A DNA stretch of 64,000 bases from Spirosoma panaciterrae DSM 21099 (GTDB lineage Bacteria; Bacteroidota; Bacteroidia; Cytophagales; Spirosomataceae). Position 1 is the stretch's first letter; each line of letters opens with the position of its first letter. Positions 44,437-52,483 of this stretch are shown piece by piece. The notes below the pieces were generated by a model that saw only the letters and a program-made list of their open reading frames with translations, was not told the DNA's origin and ran no database searches. Location of the stretch: contig NZ_KB893174.1 of NCBI RefSeq assembly GCF_000374025.1, positions 62,001 through 126,000 of the forward strand. The letters are read 5' to 3'. A program made the position numbers and the translations under genes.

Positions 44437-44762
44437 TATCCTTGAAAATATGGGTTAGATTAATCGGGTAGGCCATCGGAAAAATACACGATGGCCTGAG
44501 TAACTTTATTTGGTTGTAAACTAATAACCAACAGGTTAGGTCTAATAATTGATTATACGGCATCAGCCGGAAGATAGGCTTAAAACCAATAGGTATAAAC
44601 GCAAAAGCAAACGTTTTTAGCCACTGGCAATAGTACTGAAAAAACGGTAGGCATCACGCTTCTATAAATCGTCAGATCGGCAACGAGAAGGAGAAACAAA
44701 GGCAATGAATGGTTTAGCCATTTAGCCAGACCAATGATGGGGGCTAACCAAACAAGTAGAAT

Positions 44763-46901
44763 TCAGGAAATTCGGCCCCAGTTACTATCAGTTTGTTTGA
44801 TCCCATCCAGGTGATTACGGATCGGCGCGTGTTGGGGTAGGAGTAACTCGGGGTCTTCGGTCAGGATAGCCTGAGCTGAATCCCGGGCGGCTGTCAGGAT
44901 AGGGCCGTCTTTGGCCAGATCGGCAATCATCAGGTCCATAACACCACTTTGCTGGGTACCTGTCAGATCGCCGGGACCGCGCAGTTGCAGGTCAACGTCG
45001 GCAATTTCAAAGCCGTTATTGGTACGTACCATCGTTTCGAGCCGCGTACGGGTGTCACTGCTGAGTTTGTAGCCGGTCATCAGAATGCAGTAGGATTGTT
45101 CGGCTCCCCGTCCGACACGGCCACGTAGCTGATGGAGCTGCGAGAGACCAAACCGCTCGGCGCTCTCAATAACCATAACGCTGGCGTTCGGGACGTTGAC
45201 ACCTACCTCGATAACGGTGGTAGCGACCAGAATCTGGGTTTCATTTTTGAGAAACCGTTTCATCTCGTCGTCTTTTTCATAAGGCAGCATCTTACCGTGT
45301 AAAATTCCGATCTCATACGTTGGTCGGGGAAAGGCCCGTTGCATGCTTTCAAAGCCATCCATAAGGTCTTTATAGTCGAGCTTTTCCGATTCCTCGATCA
45401 ATGGATAGACCACATACACCTGGCGGCCAAGTTCAATCTGCTGACGGATGAAGCCAAATACTTCCGACCGATGTTTATCGAACTTGTGTACCGTTTTGAT
45501 GGGCTTACGGCCTTTAGGTAGTTCATCGATCACCGACACATCCAGATTTCCATAAAGTGTCATGGCTAGTGTTCGTGGAATGGGCGTGGCCGTCATAACA
45601 AGAATATGCGGAGGAACTACCTCATTTTTTCGCCAGAGTTTCGCCCGTTGTGCCACTCCAAATCGATGTTGTTCATCAATAATACAGAGGCCGAGATTTT
45701 TGTACTGGACAGCGTCTTCGAGTAGGGCATGGGTGCCGACCAGGATGTGCATTTTGCCCGACTGGAGTTCGTCGTGAAGCACCACACGACGTTTTTTATT
45801 AGTCGAGCCTGTAAGGATACCGATGTTGAGGCCCATCGAATCGGCAAAAGGCTTCAGCCCATTGAAATGCTGATCGGCCAGAATCTCAGTAGGAGCCATG
45901 ATGCAGGCTTGCGCTCCGTTGCCGATGGCCAGCAGGCAGGCAATGAAGGCTACAATGGTTTTCCCGCTGCCCACATCACCCTGCAACAGTCGGTTCATTT
46001 GTTTGCCCGTCAGAAAATCGGCATAGATTTCCTTGATTACCCGCTGTTGGGCATTTGTCAACTCAAAGGGGAGGAGTTCTTTGTAAAAGTGCTTCATCAG
46101 CGAAGTATCCCGGAAAATTTGTCCTGGAAACTCCTCTTTCTGAATCAGTTTATTTTTGATTAGCCGAAGCTGGTTATAGAATAACTCTTCAAATTTTAAC
46201 CGCCGTTGGGCTTGCTTGAGCCAGGCCTGATTTTGTGGCAAATGGATGTTCCACATGGCATCCCGTTTACTGATCAGACGAAACTGCTGAATCAGGGATT
46301 CGGGTAGCGTTTCGCGAATATGGGGCCACGATTGCTCCAGTAATATTCGCATCACTTTGCCGATTGCCTTGCTGTCAAGATGGCGTTTGCGGAGTTTTTC
46401 GGTGAGGGTATAGACGGGAAAAAAACCTGCTTCGTGCTCCGCAGCGGTGGCGGTATTTTCCAATTCTGGATGAACGATGCTAAACTGACCGTTGAACGAT
46501 TGCGGTTTGCCGTACACGATGTATTCACCATCGCGTCGGAGGCTTTTTTCCAGGTACGTAATGGCCTGAAACCAGACCAGCGTCATGGACCCCGTACCAT
46601 CCTGAAAGGTAGCAACCAACCGCTTTTTGGGCCCTTCGCCCTCCAGATACCACTCGCGTATGCGTCCTCGTATCTGGGCTGAGGGCATCGAATCCATTAA
46701 CTCACTGATGGTATAAAAGCGGGTTCGATCGTCGTAACGAAAGGGGTAATACTGGATCAGGTCGCCAAAGGTGAACAGATTCAACTCTTTGTTGAGTAGT
46801 TCAGTCCGTTGAGGGCCTAATCCTTTCAGATAAAGCAGGGGTGTATCAAAAAAAGCAACTCGTTCGGTCATAGCTGACCCCATTTTGGGCGTATGCTGCA
46901 C
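44763..46901 (-). CDS. recG: ATP-dependent DNA helicase RecG
   Basis: Branch-migration helicase that reverses stalled replication forks and processes Holliday junctions. The 712 residues are the usual length. The wedge/OB domain covers about 1-230, with the helix-hairpin start TPLLYLKGLGPQR; the helicase core follows with Walker A GDVGSGKT, DEQHRFG (motif II), TATPIPRT (motif III) and the C-terminal motifs ATTVIEVGVNVPNA and QLRGRVGRG. The first ATG (46901) is only 15 bases after a -7 element at 46916-46923; an alternative ATG ten codons in (46871) starts MTERVAFF and is also plausible. It is a monocistronic gene. Confidence 0.96.
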   Translation of the reverse strand: MQHTPKMGSAMTERVAFFDTPLLYLKGLGPQRTELLNKELNLFTFGDLIQYYPFRYDDRTRFYTISELMDSMPSAQIRGRIREWYLEGEGPKKRLVATFQDGTGSMTLVWFQAITYLEKSLRRDGEYIVYGKPQSFNGQFSIVHPELENTATAAEHEAGFFPVYTLTEKLRKRHLDSKAIGKVMRILLEQSWPHIRETLPESLIQQFRLISKRDAMWNIHLPQNQAWLKQAQRRLKFEELFYNQLRLIKNKLIQKEEFPGQIFRDTSLMKHFYKELLPFELTNAQQRVIKEIYADFLTGKQMNRLLQGDVGSGKTIVAFIACLLAIGNGAQACIMAPTEILADQHFNGLKPFADSMGLNIGILTGSTNKKRRVVLHDELQSGKMHILVGTHALLEDAVQYKNLGLCIIDEQHRFGVAQRAKLWRKNEVVPPHILVMTATPIPRTLAMTLYGNLDVSVIDELPKGRKPIKTVHKFDKHRSEVFGFIRQQIELGRQVYVVYPLIEESEKLDYKDLMDGFESMQRAFPRPTYEIGILHGKMLPYEKDDEMKRFLKNETQILVATTVIEVGVNVPNASVMVIESAERFGLSQLHQLRGRVGRGAEQSYCILMTGYKLSSDTRTRLETMVRTNNGFEIADVDLQLRGPGDLTGTQQSGVMDLMIADLAKDGPILTAARDSAQAILTEDPELLLPQHAPIRNHLDGIKQTDSNWGRIS

Positions 46902-46915
46902 CAGTCTGGATGGAT

Positions 46916-46923
46916 CAAAAATA
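46916..46923 (-). promoter_or_regulatory. Candidate -7 element of recG
   Basis: TATTTTTG on the minus strand, matching TAnnTTTG. A start 5 to 7 bases downstream gives a leader under 12 bases before the ATG at 46901. No good -33 TTG was found. Confidence 0.45.
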
Positions 46924-47032
46924 CAAAAAAGTCATAAGTTGTCATAAATGAGCCTGGTGGTCATTTGTGGTCACGAATCGACATTCTTTGGTTTTCAGAA
47001 GGTTTCCCGTTTTGAATACGATAAACAAGGTT

Positions 47033-48460
47033 CTATTCTTCGTCTGCTTTCCCGAGTCCAAATGCAATGCCAGCATATATATCCAGCCCTCTCGGTTGAA
47101 TGCCGTTTGTACTATTGCCCAATAAACCCAGCAAATTATCGGTGCCCAGCCAGCCTGGACCTACTCGAACGGAGCCACCAGCAGTAACACCACCATTCAG
47201 GTACGCGATGGGAACGGATACACTTAACCAGCGTGAGTCGTATCGGGGGGTAACCGCGATTAAGGTAGGCTGATGTGTGGCGGTCGATGACGTTGACCGT
47301 ACATCCTGTAAATAAGTCAGATTAAGGCCAAGGCCACCTGGAAGCTGGTAATCCATAAATAGATTGAGGGAGGTAGGCAGTCCAACCCTAAACGTATTGG
47401 ATTCGGGAGCACGGCCGGTGGTCAGTTTGCTTTGAATCACTTCAACAATAGAACCTGTTCCATTGAGGTCATTGAAATCTTTGGTACTGAACCGTACAGG
47501 GTTCGATCCAAGGTCAGAATACGTGTATTCCTGGCCTTTATAGGTCAGACCGCCAATATCAGTAAGGGCAATGCCAAGTCGTAAAGCCGGGCTGTCGACG
47601 TCATACTGATCGACATACGTGAAGCCTAGATCCAGTCCGAAACCTCGGCCAGGCGAAGAAGGACTAAAGAGTACGGCTGGCGTCAAACTGCGATTCTGTA
47701 GAAACGTAGTATAAGCGAGGGTGGCATCTAACTTACTTACTTCCAACAGGTTTGTGTTCGGTATGGCAGGGTCCTGGACAATTCGGTAACTCATGCCCCG
47801 ATTGATGAGCCGTTGGGCATGGTAGCCGAGCAGGAATTTGGCTGTTGTCCCAAACAGAATTTTTCGTCCGTCAGCCTCTACCAATGGCAAGCCATAGGTT
47901 ATACCCAGTTCAGCATAGGTATTGGTGCTGGCTCCAAACTTATTATCCGTTGTAGGGATACTGTAGATGCCTCCTGTGTTCAGGCTGGCCCGAAAAGCCG
48001 ACAAGAGCCCTTCAGACGCCCCAATCACTTGGCCGATTGCCCGAAACCGGGTTGTAAAGGCCAGGGCTGCTCCGCGCTCACCTACTTGCATCAGAAACGA
48101 AGGGCCGCGTACTTCACCCCAAATAGTGCCATTTTTGGGCTTACCATCCAGGGTTTCTCGCGTGTAATCCGTTTCAAAACGTATGGAGCCGTCTGCCGAT
48201 TTGTATTGAGCAGGAACATTACCCGTGATGAGTCTTAGCAAGGAAAATGGAGCCTGATAGCGAACATAATTATTATCCACATGACCATTGCCTGTTAAGA
48301 CGTTTAGGTAAAACCTGGAAGGAGAGTCGGCGGCTAGTGCAGGATTAATATAGAGCCGGTTGGTTCCGCCGAATCGGCTGGTTGAAATGCCGAGGAGATT
48401 TTGTGAAAAACTGGCACTAGAAATCTGTAAAAGCAGTCCCAGTGAGAGTAAATACTTCAT
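47033..48460 (-). CDS. DUF5723 family outer-membrane beta-barrel protein
   Basis: 475 residues with a signal peptide (1-19) and a long series of alternating strands ending in AFGLGKADEE. N-terminal motif NRLYINPALAADSPSRFYLNVL is a hallmark of the DUF5723 family, related to FadL/PorV-like porins of Bacteroidota. The function is not known; such proteins are abundant in Cytophagales outer membranes. The gene overlaps no other real gene and is separated from recG by 131 bp. Confidence 0.8.
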   Translation of the reverse strand: MKYLLSLGLLLQISSASFSQNLLGISTSRFGGTNRLYINPALAADSPSRFYLNVLTGNGHVDNNYVRYQAPFSLLRLITGNVPAQYKSADGSIRFETDYTRETLDGKPKNGTIWGEVRGPSFLMQVGERGAALAFTTRFRAIGQVIGASEGLLSAFRASLNTGGIYSIPTTDNKFGASTNTYAELGITYGLPLVEADGRKILFGTTAKFLLGYHAQRLINRGMSYRIVQDPAIPNTNLLEVSKLDATLAYTTFLQNRSLTPAVLFSPSSPGRGFGLDLGFTYVDQYDVDSPALRLGIALTDIGGLTYKGQEYTYSDLGSNPVRFSTKDFNDLNGTGSIVEVIQSKLTTGRAPESNTFRVGLPTSLNLFMDYQLPGGLGLNLTYLQDVRSTSSTATHQPTLIAVTPRYDSRWLSVSVPIAYLNGGVTAGGSVRVGPGWLGTDNLLGLLGNSTNGIQPRGLDIYAGIAFGLGKADEE

Positions 48461-48503
48461 GTAGTGAATCAGTAATGCAATCGAGTCTGCAAAAGAAACG
48501 CAA

Positions 48504-48533
48504 AACCGTCATTAGGGTTAACTAATGACGGTT
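48504..48533 (-). terminator. Hairpin after the nfu gene
   Basis: Perfect 12-bp inverted repeat AACCGTCATTAG/CTAATGACGGTT with a 6-base loop. On the minus strand it is followed by TTTGCGTTTCTTTT, a loose T-rich stretch, so it is a plausible terminator of nfu, 88 bases after the stop. Confidence 0.5.
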
Positions 48534-48621
48534 ATATTTTTGACTTCTTAGTCAACGGTTAACCGGGGTTGGTCACCCGCCCTACGCAACTGGCAGGCAA
48601 TACGCCCCAAATAGTTGTACT

Positions 48622-49224
48622 CTATACTCCTTCTGCCTCTACCGTTTTTACTTCCGGGACCAGACGGGTGAGTAAATTCTCGATGCCTGCTTTCAGGGTA
48701 AGCGTCGACGAGGGACAACCGCTGCATGAACCCTGTAGTAAGACTTTGACAGTCCCTGCAGCTTCATCAAATGTATGGAAACTGATCGCTCCACCATCTG
48801 ACTCAACGGCCGGACGAATGTACTGATCCAGTACGGCCTTTATTTTTTGAACGGTTTCTGAATCTATATCCAGCTTTGTGGTATTTGCCTCCATCGTGCG
48901 TTGGGCAAATACGGGCTTTTGCTCCGTGAAATACTCTTTCAGGAAGAGTTTCACTTCAAAGAGCACATCGTCCCACTCCGTTTCTTCATCTTTGGTAACG
49001 GTCACAAAGTTGCCAGAAATAAACACCCGGCGGACAAACTCGAAACCAAATAAGGCTACCGCTAGTGGTGATGCTTTTCCGTCAAGCAGCGCATCGCCCG
49101 GTGTTGCATAATCGAAAGTAAGACCGCTAGGTACAAGTTCGAAACTGACCACGAACTTCATCGAGTTCGGATTGGGACTGCCTTCCGTAAAAATAGATAC
49201 GGGACGGCTTAGCGTAGAGTTCAT
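48622..49224 (-). CDS. NifU-like iron-sulfur carrier protein (Nfu type)
   Basis: Iron-sulfur cluster carrier with two domains: an N-terminal Nfu_N domain (about 8-100, SIFTEGSPNPNSMKFVV) and a C-terminal NifU-like domain (about 120-200) with C167-S-G-C170 (CSGCPSS), which binds a 4Fe-4S cluster as a dimer. The start was set at the ATG at 49224 (200 residues), because the motif begins there; the frame is open to 49296 but the 24 extra residues are not conserved in the family. It is a housekeeping gene, transcribed away from rpmA. Confidence 0.9.
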   Translation of the reverse strand: MNSTLSRPVSIFTEGSPNPNSMKFVVSFELVPSGLTFDYATPGDALLDGKASPLAVALFGFEFVRRVFISGNFVTVTKDEETEWDDVLFEVKLFLKEYFTEQKPVFAQRTMEANTTKLDIDSETVQKIKAVLDQYIRPAVESDGGAISFHTFDEAAGTVKVLLQGSCSGCPSSTLTLKAGIENLLTRLVPEVKTVEAEGV

Positions 49225-49346
49225 AGAGAGCGTATGATTTTGGTTTACCAGATACGGGTAAGGCCCAGCTTTGTGTAACCGAAAGGAATTAAACACCTTT
49301 TCGTCTCTTGGCTAACACCGACATCTTTTTTTTAGTTTTTACCCAT

Positions 49347-49378
49347 TAAAAAACCCGCAAGACATTTGCCGTGCGGGT
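49347..49378 (-). terminator. Intrinsic terminator of rplU-rpmA
   Basis: On the minus strand a 7-bp stem (49378-49372 with 49359-49353) and a T-run (complement of 49347-49353) follow the rpmA stop by about 28 bases. Confidence 0.85.
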
Positions 49379-49405
49379 CTATTAATTCAGAGCAGTAAAG
49401 GATAC

Positions 49406-49705
49406 TTAGGCCGCTGCTTCAGCTACTGGAGCCACTTCAACGGCTGATGGGCCTGCTGGAATGATATCGACATACGAACGGCTGTCGCGACCAGGACGGA
49501 ATTTAACCACGCCATCAACCAGAGCGAACAGCGTATAGTCTTTACCCAGCCCTACGTTTTTACCAGGATGGTGTTTCGTGCCACGCTGACGCACGATAAT
49601 ATTGCCGGCAATAGCCGACTGACCGCCGAACAACTTCACGCCCAGACGTTTGCTGATCGAGTCGCGGCCGTTTTTGGAACTACCTACACCTTTCTTGTGT
49701 GCCAT
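49406..49705 (-). CDS. rpmA: 50S ribosomal protein L27
   Basis: Large-subunit ribosomal protein near the peptidyl-transferase centre. The 99 residues start [16 protein letters not shown] with the conserved basic N-terminal tail and contain [22 protein letters not shown], a strict L27 signature. A short Ala- and Glu-rich C-terminal extension (VAPVAEAAA) is typical of Bacteroidota. There is no N-terminal cleavage extension like that of Firmicutes. It is downstream of rplU with a 74-bp gap that holds a tandem repeat (49713-49735). Confidence 0.98.
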   Translation of the reverse strand: MAHKKGVGSSKNGRDSISKRLGVKLFGGQSAIAGNIIVRQRGTKHHPGKNVGLGKDYTLFALVDGVVKFRPGRDSRSYVDIIPAGPSAVEVAPVAEAAA

Positions 49706-49712
49706 TTTCTTC

Positions 49713-49735
49713 TTGGAAGTTAGGAGCGAGGAGTT
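49713..49735. repeat. Short tandem repeat, GTTAGGAGCGAG family
   Basis: Two near-copies of GTTAGGAGCGAG in the rplU-rpmA gap. The same element occurs at 58040-58131 and 62318-62418. Confidence 0.6.
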
Positions 49736-49779
49736 AGGAGCGAGACTTAGGATGGCTTCATCAACTCCTCTCTACTGTT

Positions 49780-50097
49780 TTACAGAGTTATGTCTTCGAT
49801 CAGGACCTTCGTCAGATATTGACGGTGGCCATTTTTCTTCTTGTATCCTTTCCGGCGTTTTTTCTTGAAGACGATAACTTTCTCGCCTTTCAAGTGCTCG
49901 ACAATTTTAGCCGATACTGTCGCTCCAGCGACAGTCGGGGCACCGACGGAAATGCTCCCTTCGTTGTCAACAAGGAGAACCTTCACCTTGTCGGAGGCAA
50001 GTGCAGCGTCCACATCGCCCTCTAACCGGTGGGTATAGATAGAACGACCCTTCTGGATCTTGAATTGCTGCCCTGCGATCTCTACGATTGCGTACAT
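49780..50097 (-). CDS. rplU: 50S ribosomal protein L21
   Basis: Large-subunit ribosomal protein, 105 residues from the ATG at 50097 (MYAIVEIAGQQFKIQKG, a strict L21 start). The C-terminal motif KKKRRKGYKKKNGHRQYLTKV is the RNA-binding signature and is present in pieces. The open frame up to 50157 was rejected because a strong promoter lies inside it and the extra 20 residues are not conserved. It is the first gene of the rplU-rpmA operon. Confidence 0.97.
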   Translation of the reverse strand: MYAIVEIAGQQFKIQKGRSIYTHRLEGDVDAALASDKVKVLLVDNEGSISVGAPTVAGATVSAKIVEHLKGEKVIVFKKKRRKGYKKKNGHRQYLTKVLIEDITL

Positions 50098-50127
50098 GTG
50101 TTGTGTATGAAATTGGAAATGAGGGTG

Positions 50128-50157
50128 CAAAGGTAGTGTTTTTTTTACACAATCCAA
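50128..50157 (-). promoter_or_regulatory. Promoter of rplU-rpmA
   Basis: On the minus strand TTG (50157-50155), a 19-base spacer and TACCTTTG (50135-50128), an almost perfect Bacteroidota promoter. The start codon follows 30 bases after the -7 element. Confidence 0.75.
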
Positions 50158-50165
50158 TACGTCAA

Positions 50166-51233
50166 CTAGTGTACGCGAATTTTTTGCCCCGCCCGAAGCC
50201 GGGAGCCTGAAATATGATTTTTTCGCTTTAGTGCCGACACCGACATGCCATACCGATCGGCTATTGAGCTTAGGGTATCACCAGAACGTACTTTGTGAAG
50301 CACGGTTCGTTTGAAGCGGGGCTTAGAGCGAGACTCCGACGAGTTTGAGCGTCCACCACGCAGGTAATCCCATACGGAACCAGTCAACAGGAAATGGTCG
50401 GAGAGAATGGTATTTTCTGGAAATGCGTAGATGTTGAGGGGGCTGAATGGATTGCCTTCATAACGCGTTTCGAAGTGCAGGTGTGGGCCCGAACTTCGCC
50501 CTGTACTACCGCCCAGCCCAATCTGATCTCCCGCTTTGATGAGCTGTCCCGTTTCAACGGTCTGTTTGGAAAGGTGGCCGTATAAGGTTTCAAGGCCATT
50601 GTAATGCCGAATCAGCACATAGCGGCCATACCCATTTCCATCCCAGCCTACTACCCGTACAATCCCATCAAAGGCAGCATAAACTGGATTTCCGGTTTCC
50701 AGGTCGAGGTCGGTACCCGTATGCCAGCGCCCCCAGCGAAACCCAAAATTGGAGGTCATTTTGCCTTCGTTCAGCGGGGCAGACCAATAGCGGTTAGCAG
50801 GCGGATCATACAACTTAATGTCGATCGTTTCGTCGAATTCGAGCGGATCGATGTTGTATGGATCAATGGTGCGAGAATCCCAAACCGCATAATAATCAGC
50901 GATTTTGACCCATTCGTTGCCAACCAGTACTGAATCGATCACTTCTACGACACTCGTCTCGCCCTGATCAATCTGACTGGTGTCTTCACTAACAACGGGG
51001 TTTAATTCTTTCTTGGGCTCAAACTGGTTGTTGAAGCGCAGTTGAGTAGTTTCTTGCTCAAACGGGTCGTCCGCTTTTTGCGGCTGTTCGACGACGGGTG
51101 CGTTTGGAGTTGCCCCATTTTTGGGCGTAATACGCAGGTTATTTTTAAATCGCCCGCGCTCCTGGGCCTGTGCGGTCAGGGTTATGCACAGGCACCCAAT
51201 GGCCAAAAGCCACTGTGTAGCGGTTCTTCTCAT
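50166..51233 (-). CDS. Peptidoglycan-cutting M23 metallopeptidase with LysM domain
   Basis: Exported cell-wall endopeptidase, or an EnvC-like activator, 355 residues. A signal peptide (1-23), a low-complexity linker (about 25-100), the M23 domain (about 155-260) with the zinc ligands H171-T-G-T-D175 and H251-L-H253, and one C-terminal LysM (about 311-355, HKVRSGDTLSSIADRYGMSVSALKRKN in pieces). All zinc ligands are present, so it is likely active. Its gene order (after trxB in transcription, before rplU) is housekeeping in nature. Confidence 0.93.
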   Translation of the reverse strand: MRRTATQWLLAIGCLCITLTAQAQERGRFKNNLRITPKNGATPNAPVVEQPQKADDPFEQETTQLRFNNQFEPKKELNPVVSEDTSQIDQGETSVVEVIDSVLVGNEWVKIADYYAVWDSRTIDPYNIDPLEFDETIDIKLYDPPANRYWSAPLNEGKMTSNFGFRWGRWHTGTDLDLETGNPVYAAFDGIVRVVGWDGNGYGRYVLIRHYNGLETLYGHLSKQTVETGQLIKAGDQIGLGGSTGRSSGPHLHFETRYEGNPFSPLNIYAFPENTILSDHFLLTGSVWDYLRGGRSNSSESRSKPRFKRTVLHKVRSGDTLSSIADRYGMSVSALKRKNHISGSRLRAGQKIRVH

Positions 51234-51247
51234 CGAAAAAGGGATGA

Positions 51248-51323
51248 GTTTTCGGTTTTGAGGATAAGGCTGGCTGATAAAAATGATGCTGCATCAGCCA
51301 GCCTTATCCTCAAAACCGAAAAC
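51248..51323. repeat. Perfect 31-bp palindrome between trxB and the M23 gene
   Basis: Perfect inverted repeat of 31 bp (51248-51278 and 51293-51323) with a 14-base loop, arms contain GTTTTCGGTTTTGAGGATAA. No T-run follows it. It fills the 107-bp gap between the two minus-strand genes. Confidence 0.85.
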
Positions 51324-51340
51324 CTGGTTTTGTTAATGAA

Positions 51341-52306
51341 TTAAATTTCTTCTGGCTGCATTTCCAGGGTAACCAGATAACGCTCTGCGTCGAGGGCGGC
51401 CATACAGCCGGTACCAGCCGCCGTAACGGCCTGACGGTAGATGTTATCCTGTGCGTCGCCACAGGCAAATACGCCGGGTATATTGGTTCGGGTGCTTCCC
51501 TTTTCGGTCAAAATGTAGCCATTGTCGTCCAAATCGATAAACTCCCGGAAAATGTCAGTATTGGGTTTGTGACCGATGGCCACGAAAAAGCCCGTAACAT
51601 TCAGAATAGACTCTTCACCTGTTTCGCTATTTTTAATACGAACTCCCTCCACATCTTCATCACCCAGAATTTCTTCGGTTACTGAATTGTAGAGGACCTC
51701 GATGTTGTGTGCGGTTTTTACCCGTTGTTGCATGAACTTAGACGCCCGCATTTCATCGCGCCGAACCAGCATGTACACCTTGCGGCACAAATTGGCCAGA
51801 TAGCTTGCTTCTTCGGCGGCCGTGTCGCCCGCTCCAACGATGGCTACGTCCTGCCCCCGGAAAAAGAACCCGTCGCAGACGGCACAGGCGGATACGCCCC
51901 GGCCATTAAGCCGCATTTCGGAGGGTAATCCGAGCCATTTGGCGGTAGCCCCGGTTGAAATAATAACTGAATCGGCCGTAAGCTCATATTTATCATCGAC
52001 CGTAACGCGATGTGGGTTGCCCGGACTAGGCTGCTCCATGAACTCGACTTTGGTTACCATGCCGTAGCGAATGTCGGTGCCAAACCGACGAGCCTGTGCT
52101 TCCAAATCCTGCATCATCTGAGGACCTTGTACGCCATTGGGGTATCCTGGGAAATTATCGACTTCGGTAGTGATGGTAAGTTGGCCGCCAGGTTGAGCAC
52201 CCTGAAACAGAACAGGTTGCAGATTTGCTCGAGATGCATAAATAGCTGCCGTATAACCGGCTGGACCAGAACCTATGATTAAGCACTTAACGTGTTCAGG
52301 TGTCAT
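51341..52306 (-). CDS. trxB: Thioredoxin-disulfide reductase
   Basis: FAD- and NADPH-dependent reductase of thioredoxin, 321 residues from the ATG at 52306 (MTPEHVKCLIIGSGPAGYTA). FAD motif GSGPAGYTA at 12-20, redox-active C141-A-V-C144, NADPH motif GAGDTAAEEA, and the C-terminal FAD motif VFACGDAQD. The frame is open to 52441, but the 45 extra residues are unrelated to the family. A small stem (52339-52346 with 52357-52364, ATACCCCC/GGGGGTAT) lies in its leader. Confidence 0.96.
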   Translation of the reverse strand: MTPEHVKCLIIGSGPAGYTAAIYASRANLQPVLFQGAQPGGQLTITTEVDNFPGYPNGVQGPQMMQDLEAQARRFGTDIRYGMVTKVEFMEQPSPGNPHRVTVDDKYELTADSVIISTGATAKWLGLPSEMRLNGRGVSACAVCDGFFFRGQDVAIVGAGDTAAEEASYLANLCRKVYMLVRRDEMRASKFMQQRVKTAHNIEVLYNSVTEEILGDEDVEGVRIKNSETGEESILNVTGFFVAIGHKPNTDIFREFIDLDDNGYILTEKGSTRTNIPGVFACGDAQDNIYRQAVTAAGTGCMAALDAERYLVTLEMQPEEI

Positions 52307-52483
52307 TGTAGTGGGAATGTATTGTCTGGTAACTAAAAATACCCCCTCCCAAAAGTGGGGGTATCTGGACAACATACACAAAATTGAAAAAAATCCCGCA
52401 GGAAAGCAAAGTATGTGAAGGTTGTAGGATGTGGCTGGCACAAGTTCAATACATTCAATATCCTATCTCATACATCCTACATT

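Noticed and set aside
44462-44492. Hairpin AGGCCATCG after recG as terminator
   Set aside because: It has a 9-bp stem but no T-run on either strand and lies 270 bases after the recG stop.
46948-47187. 79-codon open frame on +
   Set aside because: It lies mostly inside the DUF5723 gene on the other strand and has no supporting feature.
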